A program made the translations under genes and the position numbers. The notes beneath the pieces were generated by a model. The model was not told the DNA's origin and did no database searches. It saw nothing but the letters and a program-made list of their open reading frames with translations. This document shows, in pieces, positions 1-4,995 of a stretch of 8,782 nucleotides of DNA. Location: positions 1-8,782 of the forward strand of contig CAKZQX010001097.1 in assembly GCA_937141995.1 (NCBI GenBank). Reading direction: 5' to 3'. Numbering within the stretch: the first letter of the stretch is position 1; each line of letters opens with the position of its first letter. This DNA comes from an uncultured Chloroflexaceae bacterium. GTDB lineage: Bacteria > Chloroflexota > Chloroflexia > Chloroflexales > Chloroflexaceae.

Positions 1-61
1 TCCGCCCTGCCGGAGGCGGAACTATCTTCCGGGTCAGTGACCGCGTAACTCCTGTTAATGA
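1..61 (-). repeat. Fold-back element A, partial (cut by window start)
   Basis: This is the end of a copy of the repeat family described under elements B-F, read on the minus strand and running off the window at base 1. Bases 40-54 are the reverse complement of the family end CAGGAGTTACGCGGT. Bases 1-20 are the reverse complement of the conserved inner box TCCGCCTCCGGCAGGGCGGA. The spacer between them (cactgacccggaa on the minus strand) resembles the equivalent spacer of element F (cactgaaccgaaa). The family end abuts the TAA stop codon of the HD gene at 55-57. The neighbouring bases 55-61, TTAATGA, sit where elements C, E and F have a target duplication, but the other end is outside the window. 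Confidence 0.75.
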
Positions 62-663
62 CAGGTGACACCATTCCCATTGCCGTGACTGATCAGCCGG
101 TGGCGTTCGGAAAGCAGGCGCGCGGCAAGCGCCCGAATAAAGGGGAACTCGTCACCCCAACTTGTATTAAAATCAACATCCTGCCAGAACTCAGCCATGG
201 CGCGATGACCCGTACGCTCATACGCCAGCGCCTGTGAAAGCATTTCAAGCCGGTCCAGCGCCTTAACCAGCCGCGCCTCAGGGCTGCTGCCCTCGGCATA
301 CTCGGTCCACAACGCCAGATACTCCTCGGCCTGAGGCAATCCCTCGAACATCTCACAGAGCGCTCGCCGTTCCGCTTCCTGCTTGACAGTTGCCCCGAAC
401 AGGCGACGAGCCGAGGCGGGCAGATCCCCGATCAACGCCTCAGCCATATCATGCAACAGCGCAATCGCCAGTAACCGCCCACGATCCAGATCCGGGTGCT
501 GATCCCCCACAACCAGCGCCAGCGCCGCAACACTGAAGGTGTGCTCCGCGATACTCTCGACATTGGTCAACCCACGCTGCAACCAGCCGGTCCGCGGAAG
601 ATTCTTAAGGGTCAGCATCCGTGCATGAAGGTCTAAAATTGTCGCCGCTCGTTGATCGTTCAT
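55..663 (-). CDS. HD-domain phosphohydrolase, YfbR/HDDC2-like 5'-deoxynucleotidase
   Basis: A 202-residue cytoplasmic metal-dependent phosphohydrolase. The HD signature is clear: H41 in the ESIAEHTFSVA stretch, H71-D72 in LLHDMAEALIGDLP, and a distal D137 in RLVKALDRLEM, the usual H...HD...D metal ligands. E75 and the GDLP turn at 79-82 match the HDDC2/YfbR branch, as does the N-terminal PRTGWLQRG segment at 23-31. Length equals that branch (about 200 residues), so the gene is intact. Characterised relatives dephosphorylate deoxynucleoside 5'-monophosphates; substrate here is inferred. The ATG at 663 is supported by CGAGGTGG about four bases upstream (minus strand). It is divergent from the glycosyltransferase gene, with about 900 bases between. 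Its stop codon lies directly against fold-back element A. No convincing promoter was found in the 100 bases upstream. Confidence 0.92.
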   Translation of the reverse strand: MNDQRAATILDLHARMLTLKNLPRTGWLQRGLTNVESIAEHTFSVAALALVVGDQHPDLDRGRLLAIALLHDMAEALIGDLPASARRLFGATVKQEAERRALCEMFEGLPQAEEYLALWTEYAEGSSPEARLVKALDRLEMLSQALAYERTGHRAMAEFWQDVDFNTSWGDEFPFIRALAARLLSERHRLISHGNGNGVTCH

Positions 664-772
664 GGTCCACCTCGCTTGATGTATATCTCAAGGTATGAAG
701 GGAATAGTTCACCGACGAAACACCATCCTGATGGACAGCATTTCGCCAAATAGAGTATAAAGTACTAAACCC

Positions 773-989
773 AGACGAGTTACGCAGTAAATGTTCAAAT
801 CAGGATGTAATCGCATAATGGGCGGTCCGCATCTGCGACAGCATAGTACGTTTTTGTCTTTGTCCGGACCATGTGGCATGTTGTGCCACATGGTCCGGAC
901 AAAGACAATCCCATTCCGCCCTACCGGAGGCGCATCGGGCCATGTGTCCCGGCAGACGCCTGGGTTGGAACCGACCACGTAACTCGTGT
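773..989 (-). repeat. Fold-back element B, complete, minus orientation, 25-bp perfect inner hairpin
   Basis: On the minus strand the order is: outer end at 974-989 (ACACGAGTTACGTGGT), conserved box A at about 914-932 (CGCCTCCGGTAGGGCGGAA), inner hairpin at 854-908, conserved box B at about 826-853 (ACGTACTATGCTGTCGCAG), and outer end at about 773-788. The inner hairpin has arms 854-878 and 884-908, a perfect 25-bp stem with loop TGTTG. Boxes A and B have several differences from the family consensus, and the middle stem is partly decayed, so this copy looks older than E or F. No clear direct repeat flanks it. It meets element C head to head, and the two abutting ends form an 18-bp inverted repeat at 974-1016. 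Confidence 0.85.
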
Positions 990-1000
990 CAAATTATATG

Positions 1001-1198
1001 ACAGGAGTTACGTGGTTGCTCACCCAAAACGAATTTCGCCTCCGGCAGGGCGGAAGGAGCCCTTTTAGTGTCCAAAAAATTTGCACAAAGTACGAATTTT
1101 TTGGACACTAAACTAAAAACGTACCATGCTGCCGCAGGCGAAGCCAGCCTTTATCGGATGCAAACGCCCAGTTTGATCGCCCACCGCGTAAGTCGTGT
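1001..1198 (+). repeat. Fold-back element C, complete, flanked by TTATATGA direct repeats
   Basis: Outer end ACAGGAGTTACGTGGT starts at 1001, and the partner CCACCGCGTAAGTCGTGT ends at 1198. Box A (1035-1055) pairs with box B (1115-1145): TTCGCCTCCGGCAG at 1035-1048 against CTGCCGCAGGCGAA at 1129-1142, 14 positions with one C-C mismatch. The inner hairpin has arms 1064-1081 and 1095-1112, a perfect AT-rich 18-bp stem around a 13-base loop. TTATATGA occurs at 994-1001 and again at 1198-1205, exactly at the two ends (the terminal A and T are shared with the element), which is the signature of a target-site duplication. Confidence 0.88.
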
Positions 1199-1272
1199 TA
1201 TATGAGTCTGCTGTGATACTCAGTTATGAGCAGAGAAGAAATCAGCCTACTCCTGCCGTCGCCCCCTACGCA

Positions 1273-1302
1273 TTGACGTAGTAAAGCCTGGAGCAGCATT
1301 AT
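1273..1302 (+). promoter_or_regulatory. Candidate promoter for the glycosyltransferase gene
   Basis: TTGACG at 1273-1278 and CATTAT at 1297-1302 are separated by 18 bases. This is a fair sigma-70-type match (5/6 and 4/6). A transcript from here would start near 1309 and carry element D in a leader of about 250 bases. An alternative extended -10 motif, TGG-TACAAT, lies at 1334-1342 without a good -35. Both are weak calls from sequence alone. Confidence 0.3.
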
Positions 1303-1350
1303 CGCATGCGGTGCGCCGAACGTCAATACTTTCTGGTACAATTGCAAGAA

Positions 1351-1530
1351 AACTCAACTGACCCGCGTTACGCAGTCGCTGACCCGACAGGAAACTCCGC
1401 CTCCGGCAGGGCGGAAGAAGCCAGCTTGTGAAAAGCTAAAAACGTACCATGCTGCCACAGGCGAAGATGGTCGTTGTGGGAGTATGTATCTGATTTGTAC
1501 GCCCACTGCGTAAGTCCTATCAGTTGAATT
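1351..1530 (+). repeat. Fold-back element D, diverged, short inner hairpin
   Basis: Box A is well preserved at 1396-1417 and box B at 1438-1466, with one change in the box B core (CTGCCACAGGCGAAG). The inner hairpin is reduced to 5 bp: AGCTT at 1423-1427 and AAGCT at 1433-1437 with loop GTGAA. The outer arms pair as TTACGCAGT (1368-1376) with ACTGCGTAA (1505-1513), then continue outward after an unpaired patch as TCAACTG (1354-1360) with CAGTTGA (1521-1527). No direct repeat flanks it. It ends 30 bases before the glycosyltransferase start codon, so it may lie in that gene's leader. Confidence 0.82.
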
Positions 1531-1560
1531 GGTTGTTATCTCTATTTAGGGAGCGTCTGT

Positions 1561-2718
1561 GTGCATATTTTGTTAAACGGCACCTTCTGGGCTCAGCCCC
1601 TCGTTGGCAGCGGTCAGTACCTGCATGGTCTGGTCCGCCGGCTACCACGTATTGCTCCACACCACCGTTATACGCTGCTGTTGCCCGCCACCCATCCACC
1701 CGGACCGCCTCCACCGCCGGGGGTGACAACGCTGACGCTGCGTACACCGTTCGATGGACGCGACAAAAACCTGGCAAAACTCTGGTTTGAGCAGGTGAGT
1801 ATTCCCCAGGTTGCGCGACTACTCGCCGGCCAGCGCGACACCATCTTGCACGTACCTTACTTTGCCCCACCGCTGCGCTGTAGCGTACCCGTTATCACAA
1901 CGGTTGGCGATATTATTCCGCTACTGCTACCGGAATACCGGGGTGGTCCGCATGTCCGCGCATACATGGCACTGGCATCGCGCGCGCTCCGGCATACATC
2001 CCACATTCTGACTTTTTCCGAGCGCAGTCGCTGGGATATCGCCGCCTACTTCAACATCTCGGTGCAGCGGATTACCTCCATCCTGCTCGCCGCCGACGAG
2101 CGCTACACCCCCCAGGATCGCGCCGCTGCCGCCGCAGAGGTTGCTGCGCGCTACGATCTGCACGCGCCATTCGTCTACTATGTAGGGGGACTGGATGCAC
2201 GCAAGAATGTTGACGTGCTCATACGCGCCTGCGCCCTGCTACGCCAGGAGCAATCCTGGGACCGGCAGCCATTCACCCTGGCAATTGCCGGGCGTCCGCT
2301 GGGCAGCAATCCGCATCTCTTTCCCGACCTGGATCGCATTATCGCAGAGACTGGAACAGGCGACTGTGTGCGGCGCATCGAGGTACCGCACGCCGATGGG
2401 CCGTTGCTCTACCAGGCATGCACTATGTTTGCCTTTCCCAGTCGCTACGAGGGGTTTGGCCTGCCGCCCCTGGAAGCCATGGCCTGCGGCGCGCCGGTTG
2501 TGGTGAGCAATGCCGGCAGCCTGCCCGAAGTTGTTGGAGAAGCGGCACTGGCCGTTCCGCCCGATGATGTGGCGGGTTGGGCCAGTGCGCTGGATCGCCT
2601 GCTGGGGAATGCAGCACTCCGGGACGAACTGCGCACCCAAGGCCTGCAACAAGCAAGTCGTTTTTCGTGGCAACGCGTAGCGGAAGAAACAGTACAAAGG
2701 TATGAGCATGTGCTGTAA
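1561..2718 (+). CDS. Glycosyltransferase family 4 (GT-B fold)
   Basis: A 385-residue cytoplasmic or membrane-associated retaining glycosyltransferase that transfers a sugar from a nucleotide-sugar donor; acceptor and sugar cannot be read from sequence. The N-terminal acceptor domain has the usual GSGQY loop at 16-20 and HVPYFAPP at 97-104. The C-terminal donor domain starts with YVGGLDARKNVDVLI (about 207-221), containing the family's R214-K215. It ends with the diagnostic SRYEGFGLPPLEAMACGAPVV block (294-314), whose E297 and E305 form the EX7E donor-binding motif. ALAVPPDD at 329-336 follows. Length is normal. A proline-rich stretch at 46-54 is an unusual linker. The GTG start at 1561 is preferred because the protein then opens with the typical MHILLNGTFW strand, and AGGGAG lies at 1548-1553, seven bases upstream. 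Likely roles are surface polysaccharide or glycolipid synthesis, but no other such gene is nearby. Confidence 0.93.
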   Translation: MHILLNGTFWAQPLVGSGQYLHGLVRRLPRIAPHHRYTLLLPATHPPGPPPPPGVTTLTLRTPFDGRDKNLAKLWFEQVSIPQVARLLAGQRDTILHVPYFAPPLRCSVPVITTVGDIIPLLLPEYRGGPHVRAYMALASRALRHTSHILTFSERSRWDIAAYFNISVQRITSILLAADERYTPQDRAAAAAEVAARYDLHAPFVYYVGGLDARKNVDVLIRACALLRQEQSWDRQPFTLAIAGRPLGSNPHLFPDLDRIIAETGTGDCVRRIEVPHADGPLLYQACTMFAFPSRYEGFGLPPLEAMACGAPVVVSNAGSLPEVVGEAALAVPPDDVAGWASALDRLLGNAALRDELRTQGLQQASRFSWQRVAEETVQRYEHVL

Positions 2719-2781
2719 CGTTTCTACAACATATGGCGTATACTAAGTACAACAGAAATAGGGCATGTACCACTTCACCGT

Positions 2782-2789
2782 AAGGAGGT
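2782..2789 (+). promoter_or_regulatory. Strong ribosome binding site fixing a GTG start
   Basis: AAGGAGGT is a near-complete complement of the 16S anti-Shine-Dalgarno sequence, four bases before GTG at 2794. It decides the start of the small cysteine-rich gene, which has no ATG at its beginning. Confidence 0.8.
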
Positions 2790-2793
2790 TTTT

Positions 2794-3039
2794 GTGACGG
2801 CCGAAGACCCATTCACCACCTGCCCGACCTGCCATAACAACGAGTATATCGAATGTCCCGAGTGCCAGGGCGAGCGTATTGTCCACTGTCTGCTCTGTAA
2901 TGGGACCGGCAAGAACCGCGAGACCGGCGCGCGCTGCCTGCAATGCGGCGGTGACGGCAAAACCCGCTGCCTACGCTGCAATGGTGTGGGGGAAATTCGC
3001 TGCCCCGACTGTCGGAGTGCGCGGGTTCTGGGAGCATGA
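2794..3039 (+). CDS. Small six-CxxC zinc-ribbon protein, DnaJ central-domain-like
   Basis: An 81-residue protein of unknown function built almost entirely from CxxC pairs: C10/C13, C21/C24, C32/C35, C48/C51, C59/C62 and C70/C73. Three are full CxxCxGxG repeats as in the cysteine-rich domain of DnaJ (CLLCNGTG, CLQCGGDG, CLRCNGVG), and CPECQGE is a partial one. There is no J domain, signal peptide or membrane segment. Twelve regularly spaced cysteines suggest structural zinc binding. DnaJ-type zinc modules bind unfolded protein or act as thiol-disulfide modules, but neither role is shown here. The gene starts 75 bases after the glycosyltransferase. A TATACT at 2739-2744 could be a -10 element but lacks a partner -35. 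Its stop codon overlaps an in-frame ATG of the downstream acetyltransferase frame (ATGA at 3036-3039), and the more likely acetyltransferase start is 33 bases on, so the two are probably co-transcribed. Confidence 0.8.
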   Translation: MTAEDPFTTCPTCHNNEYIECPECQGERIVHCLLCNGTGKNRETGARCLQCGGDGKTRCLRCNGVGEIRCPDCRSARVLGA

Positions 3040-3071
3040 AATCGGGTGTATTTACACATCGGGAAGAGAGC

Positions 3072-3626
3072 ATGCTGATCAGTGATCTGCGCCCCGATGA
3101 TGCGCCGACCATCGAGCAAGCTGCCGCGCTACTGGTCGCAGGCTTCCGCCGGCACTGGCCGCACGCCTGGCCGAACCATGCAACGGCGCTGGCGGAGGTA
3201 CATGCCGCCCTCGAACCGGACAAGGTTTGCCGCATTGCCCATGATCCCACCGGCACACTCCTGGGATGGATTGCCGGCAATCCGCAGTATGCCGGGCATG
3301 TCTGGGAATTGCACCCGCTGGTCGTCCGTCCCGAGCATCAGGGACACGGCATTGGTCGTGCGCTGGTGCGTGATCTGGAGGCACAGGTCAGCGCACGCGG
3401 CGGGATCACAATCATGCTTGGCAGCGACGACGAAGATCAGATGACTTCGCTCGGCGGAATTGACCTCTATTCGGATGTGTTTACACACCTGACCACGATC
3501 CGCAACCTGCGGGGACATCCTTACGATTTTTACCAGAAGTGTGGGTTTGTGATTGTCGGTGTTATTCCGGATGCAAACGGACCCGGCAAGCCGGACATCT
3601 TAATGGCGAAGCGGGTCAGCCAATAA
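3072..3626 (+). CDS. GNAT acetyltransferase of the AAC(6')-Ii type
   Basis: A GCN5-type acetyltransferase using acetyl-CoA. From the ATG at 3072 it is 184 residues, close to the 182 of enterococcal AAC(6')-Ii as I recall it, and begins MLISDLRPDD like that family. Shared blocks include WELHPLVVRPE (78-88), the acetyl-CoA loop QGHGIG (90-95), RGGITIMLGSDDED (109-122), HPYDFYQKCGF (149-159) and PDANGPGKPDI (166-176). The four AAC(6')-Ii active-site residues recalled from the literature (E72, H74, L76, Y147) correspond to E79, H81, L83 and Y154 with a constant offset. The start at 3072 is favoured by GGGAAG at 3061-3066. An ATG at 3036 would add 12 residues and overlap the upstream stop codon, but its GGGAG is only one base away. 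Aminoglycoside acetylation is a family inference; chromosomal relatives may have another natural substrate. The TAA stop at 3624-3626 is also the first three bases of element E's flanking repeat. Confidence 0.92.
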   Translation: MLISDLRPDDAPTIEQAAALLVAGFRRHWPHAWPNHATALAEVHAALEPDKVCRIAHDPTGTLLGWIAGNPQYAGHVWELHPLVVRPEHQGHGIGRALVRDLEAQVSARGGITIMLGSDDEDQMTSLGGIDLYSDVFTHLTTIRNLRGHPYDFYQKCGFVIVGVIPDANGPGKPDILMAKRVSQ

Positions 3627-3629
3627 ATA

Positions 3630-3847
3630 ACAGGAGTTACACAGTGGGTACGCAAATTGAACATTTGCCCAGGTGGACGCCCGCTTCGCCTCCGGCAGGG
3701 TGGAAGAAACCATCCTTTTTCACACCCATGTTTGCACAATGTGCAAACATGGGTGTGAACAAGAAAAACAGTCCCATGCTGCCGCAGGCGAAGCCGGCTT
3801 CTATCGGGTGAAACGCCCGGTTTGCATGCCCACCGCATAACTCCTGT
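3630..3847 (+). repeat. Fold-back element E, complete, 19-bp perfect inner hairpin
   Basis: The outer end ACAGGAGTTAC starts at 3630, and the partner ACCGCATAACTCCTGT is at 3832-3847. The middle stem pairs GCTTCGCCTCCGGCAG (3683-3698) with CTGCCGCAGGCGAAGC (3779-3794), 16 positions with one mismatch. The inner hairpin has arms 3719-3737 and 3741-3759, 19 bp without mismatch, loop AAT. The spacers between outer and middle stems are also partly complementary, so the whole element is one imperfect inverted repeat. TAAATAA flanks it at 3624-3630 and 3847-3853. It begins at the acetyltransferase stop codon. Confidence 0.9.
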
Positions 3848-3852
3848 AAATA

Positions 3853-4051
3853 ACAGGAGTTACGCGGTCACTGAACCGAAAGGGAATGTCGCCTCCGGCA
3901 GGGCGGAAGACTCCCATGCTTTTTCACGAACATGTGGCTCAAGGAGCCACATGTTCGTGAAAAAGATAAAACAAATACCATGCTGCCGCAGGCGAAGCCG
4001 GCATTTGGGTCTGGCACCAGACCGGAATTGTCTGCACCGCGTAAGTCCTGT
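3853..4051 (+). repeat. Fold-back element F, complete, 22-bp perfect inner hairpin
   Basis: The outer end ACAGGAGTTACGCGGT is at 3853-3868, and the partner CACCGCGTAAGTCCTGT ends at 4051. The middle stem pairs TCGCCTCCGGCAG (3889-3901) with CTGCCGCAGGCGA (3983-3995), one mismatch. The inner hairpin has arms 3919-3940 and 3944-3965, 22 bp without mismatch, loop AAG. TAAATAA flanks it at 3847-3853, shared with element E, and at 4051-4057. A small GGTCTGG-ca-CCAGACC hairpin at about 4008-4023 is particular to this copy. Confidence 0.9.
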
Positions 4052-4059
4052 AAATAATG

Positions 4060-4089
4060 AGCGGCGACCGGGAATTCCCGGTCGCCGCT
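4060..4089 (-). terminator. Perfect 30-base palindrome, likely sdh operon terminator
   Basis: The sequence AGCGGCGACCGGGAA is followed immediately by its exact reverse complement. This gives a very stable GC-rich stem whose centre is GAATTC, so a few central bases form the loop. It lies 73 bases past the sdhB stop codon. On the minus strand it is followed by CATTATTTA, a T-rich but not uninterrupted tail. If elements E and F are removed, it would sit about nine bases past the acetyltransferase stop codon, so it may serve both convergent transcripts. Confidence 0.65.
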
Positions 4090-4162
4090 TCTCGCTTCTC
4101 TTGTTCAGCATCGGCAAAGCATTCCGCGCTACCGTGCGTTATATCATACTATCAAACCCCGG

Positions 4163-4921
4163 CTACTTCTTCTCAATATCACCCTTGATAAAATTCGCCT
4201 TGATCAGGTCGCGGTTCATACGGGCGATAAAGTCCATACTGATCTCTTTCGGACAGACCGCCGAGCACTCGCCGATATTCGTGCAGCCACCGAAGCCTTC
4301 TTCGTCCATCTGATGCACCATATACAGCACCCGATCATAGCGTTCGGGCTGCCCCTGTGGCAGCAGACCCAGATGCCCCACCTTCGCCGCCGTGAAAAGC
4401 ATCGCCGACCCGTTCGGGCAGGCCGCCACACATGCGCCACACCCGATACAGGCCGCACCGTCCATCGACATATCGGCATTGTCTTTCGCAATCGGGAGCG
4501 TATTGGCATCCGGTACACCGCCGGTGGAGACAGAAATGTACCCGCCCGACTGGATGATCCGGTCAAACGAAGTCCGGTCCACAACCAGGTCTTTGATCAC
4601 CGGAAACGCTGTGGCACGCCAGGGCTCAATGGTGATGGTATCGACATGCTTAAAGCTGCGCATATGCAACTGGCAGGTTGTCGTCTGCTCCGGCCCATGG
4701 GCAATCCCGTTGATCACCAGACCACACATACCGCAAATACCCTCGCGGCAGTCATGGTCAAAGGCAATTGGATCATCGCCCTTCGTGATCAGTTCCTCAT
4801 TCAGAATATCCAGCATCTCCAGGAAGGACATATCCGGGCTGACATCGTCAAGCTTGTAATTGACGAAACGGCCCCACTCCTTCGGGCTCTTCTGCCGCCA
4901 GATGCGTAAGGTGAATTTCAT
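4163..4921 (-). CDS. sdhB: Succinate dehydrogenase iron-sulfur subunit
   Basis: This 252-residue subunit carries electrons from the flavin in SdhA to quinone through three iron-sulfur clusters, on the cytoplasmic face of the membrane. The plant-ferredoxin-type N-terminal domain supplies [2Fe-2S] ligands C58, C63, C66 and C83. The C-terminal domain has C158, C161, C164 with C223 for [4Fe-4S], and C168, C213, C219 for [3Fe-4S], in the standard interleaved pattern ([15 protein letters not shown] and [16 protein letters not shown]). All ligands are present and length is normal. It is closest in style to actinobacterial SdhB of the three-subunit type. The ATG at 4921 has TGGAGTGA upstream. It is the last gene of the operon, 74 bases after sdhA, and is followed by the palindrome at 4060-4089. 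Confidence 0.98.
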   Translation of the reverse strand: MKFTLRIWRQKSPKEWGRFVNYKLDDVSPDMSFLEMLDILNEELITKGDDPIAFDHDCREGICGMCGLVINGIAHGPEQTTTCQLHMRSFKHVDTITIEPWRATAFPVIKDLVVDRTSFDRIIQSGGYISVSTGGVPDANTLPIAKDNADMSMDGAACIGCGACVAACPNGSAMLFTAAKVGHLGLLPQGQPERYDRVLYMVHQMDEEGFGGCTNIGECSAVCPKEISMDFIARMNRDLIKANFIKGDIEKK

Positions 4922-4995
4922 AATCTATCACTCCATATCGTCACCGCGAACAGGGAACGCCGCCATCGCACCGCTCCCGATCCTTGGAGGTGCTA

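Larger units (their letters stand above)
664..1560. other. Divergent intergenic region, no gene, carries elements B, C and D
   Basis: No reading frame here has both a plausible start and a recognisable protein; the short frames are translations of palindromes. Bases 664-772 hold the HD ribosome binding site and otherwise nothing recognised apart from a small CCATC-ct-GATGG hairpin near 723-734. Bases 773-1198 are elements B and C head to head. Bases 1206-1350 are unique sequence with two weak promoter candidates pointing right. Bases 1351-1530 are element D. The last 30 bases lead into the glycosyltransferase start. Confidence 0.8.
3627..4162. other. Convergent intergenic region filled by elements E and F and the sdh terminator
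   Basis: There is no gene between the acetyltransferase and sdhB. A 163-codon open frame through 3822-4313 is a translation of the repeats and the antisense of sdhB. Elements E and F occupy 3630-4051, the terminator-like palindrome 4060-4089, and 4090-4162 is unremarkable sequence downstream of sdhB. Confidence 0.85.

Noticed and set aside
2739..2744. TATACT as a promoter for the cysteine-rich protein
   Set aside because: No acceptable -35 hexamer lies 16-19 bases upstream; it is mentioned only in the gene entry.
854..3965. Inner hairpins as ordinary rho-independent terminators
   Set aside because: No uninterrupted T tract follows any of the stems in the direction that would serve the neighbouring genes, and B and C lie between divergent genes.
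773..4051. Repeats A-F as a CRISPR array
   Set aside because: The repeat units are about 200 bases, inverted and scattered between genes, with no regular short repeat-spacer spacing and no cas genes.
974..4057. Repeats as integron attC sites
   Set aside because: They are structured and have conserved arms with variable centres, but they lack the GTTRRRY core, do not each follow a single same-strand cassette gene, and no integrase gene is visible.
3822..4313. 163-codon plus-strand frame across elements E and F and the end of sdhB
   Set aside because: It translates palindromic repeats and sdhB antisense, with no ribosome binding site and no domain.
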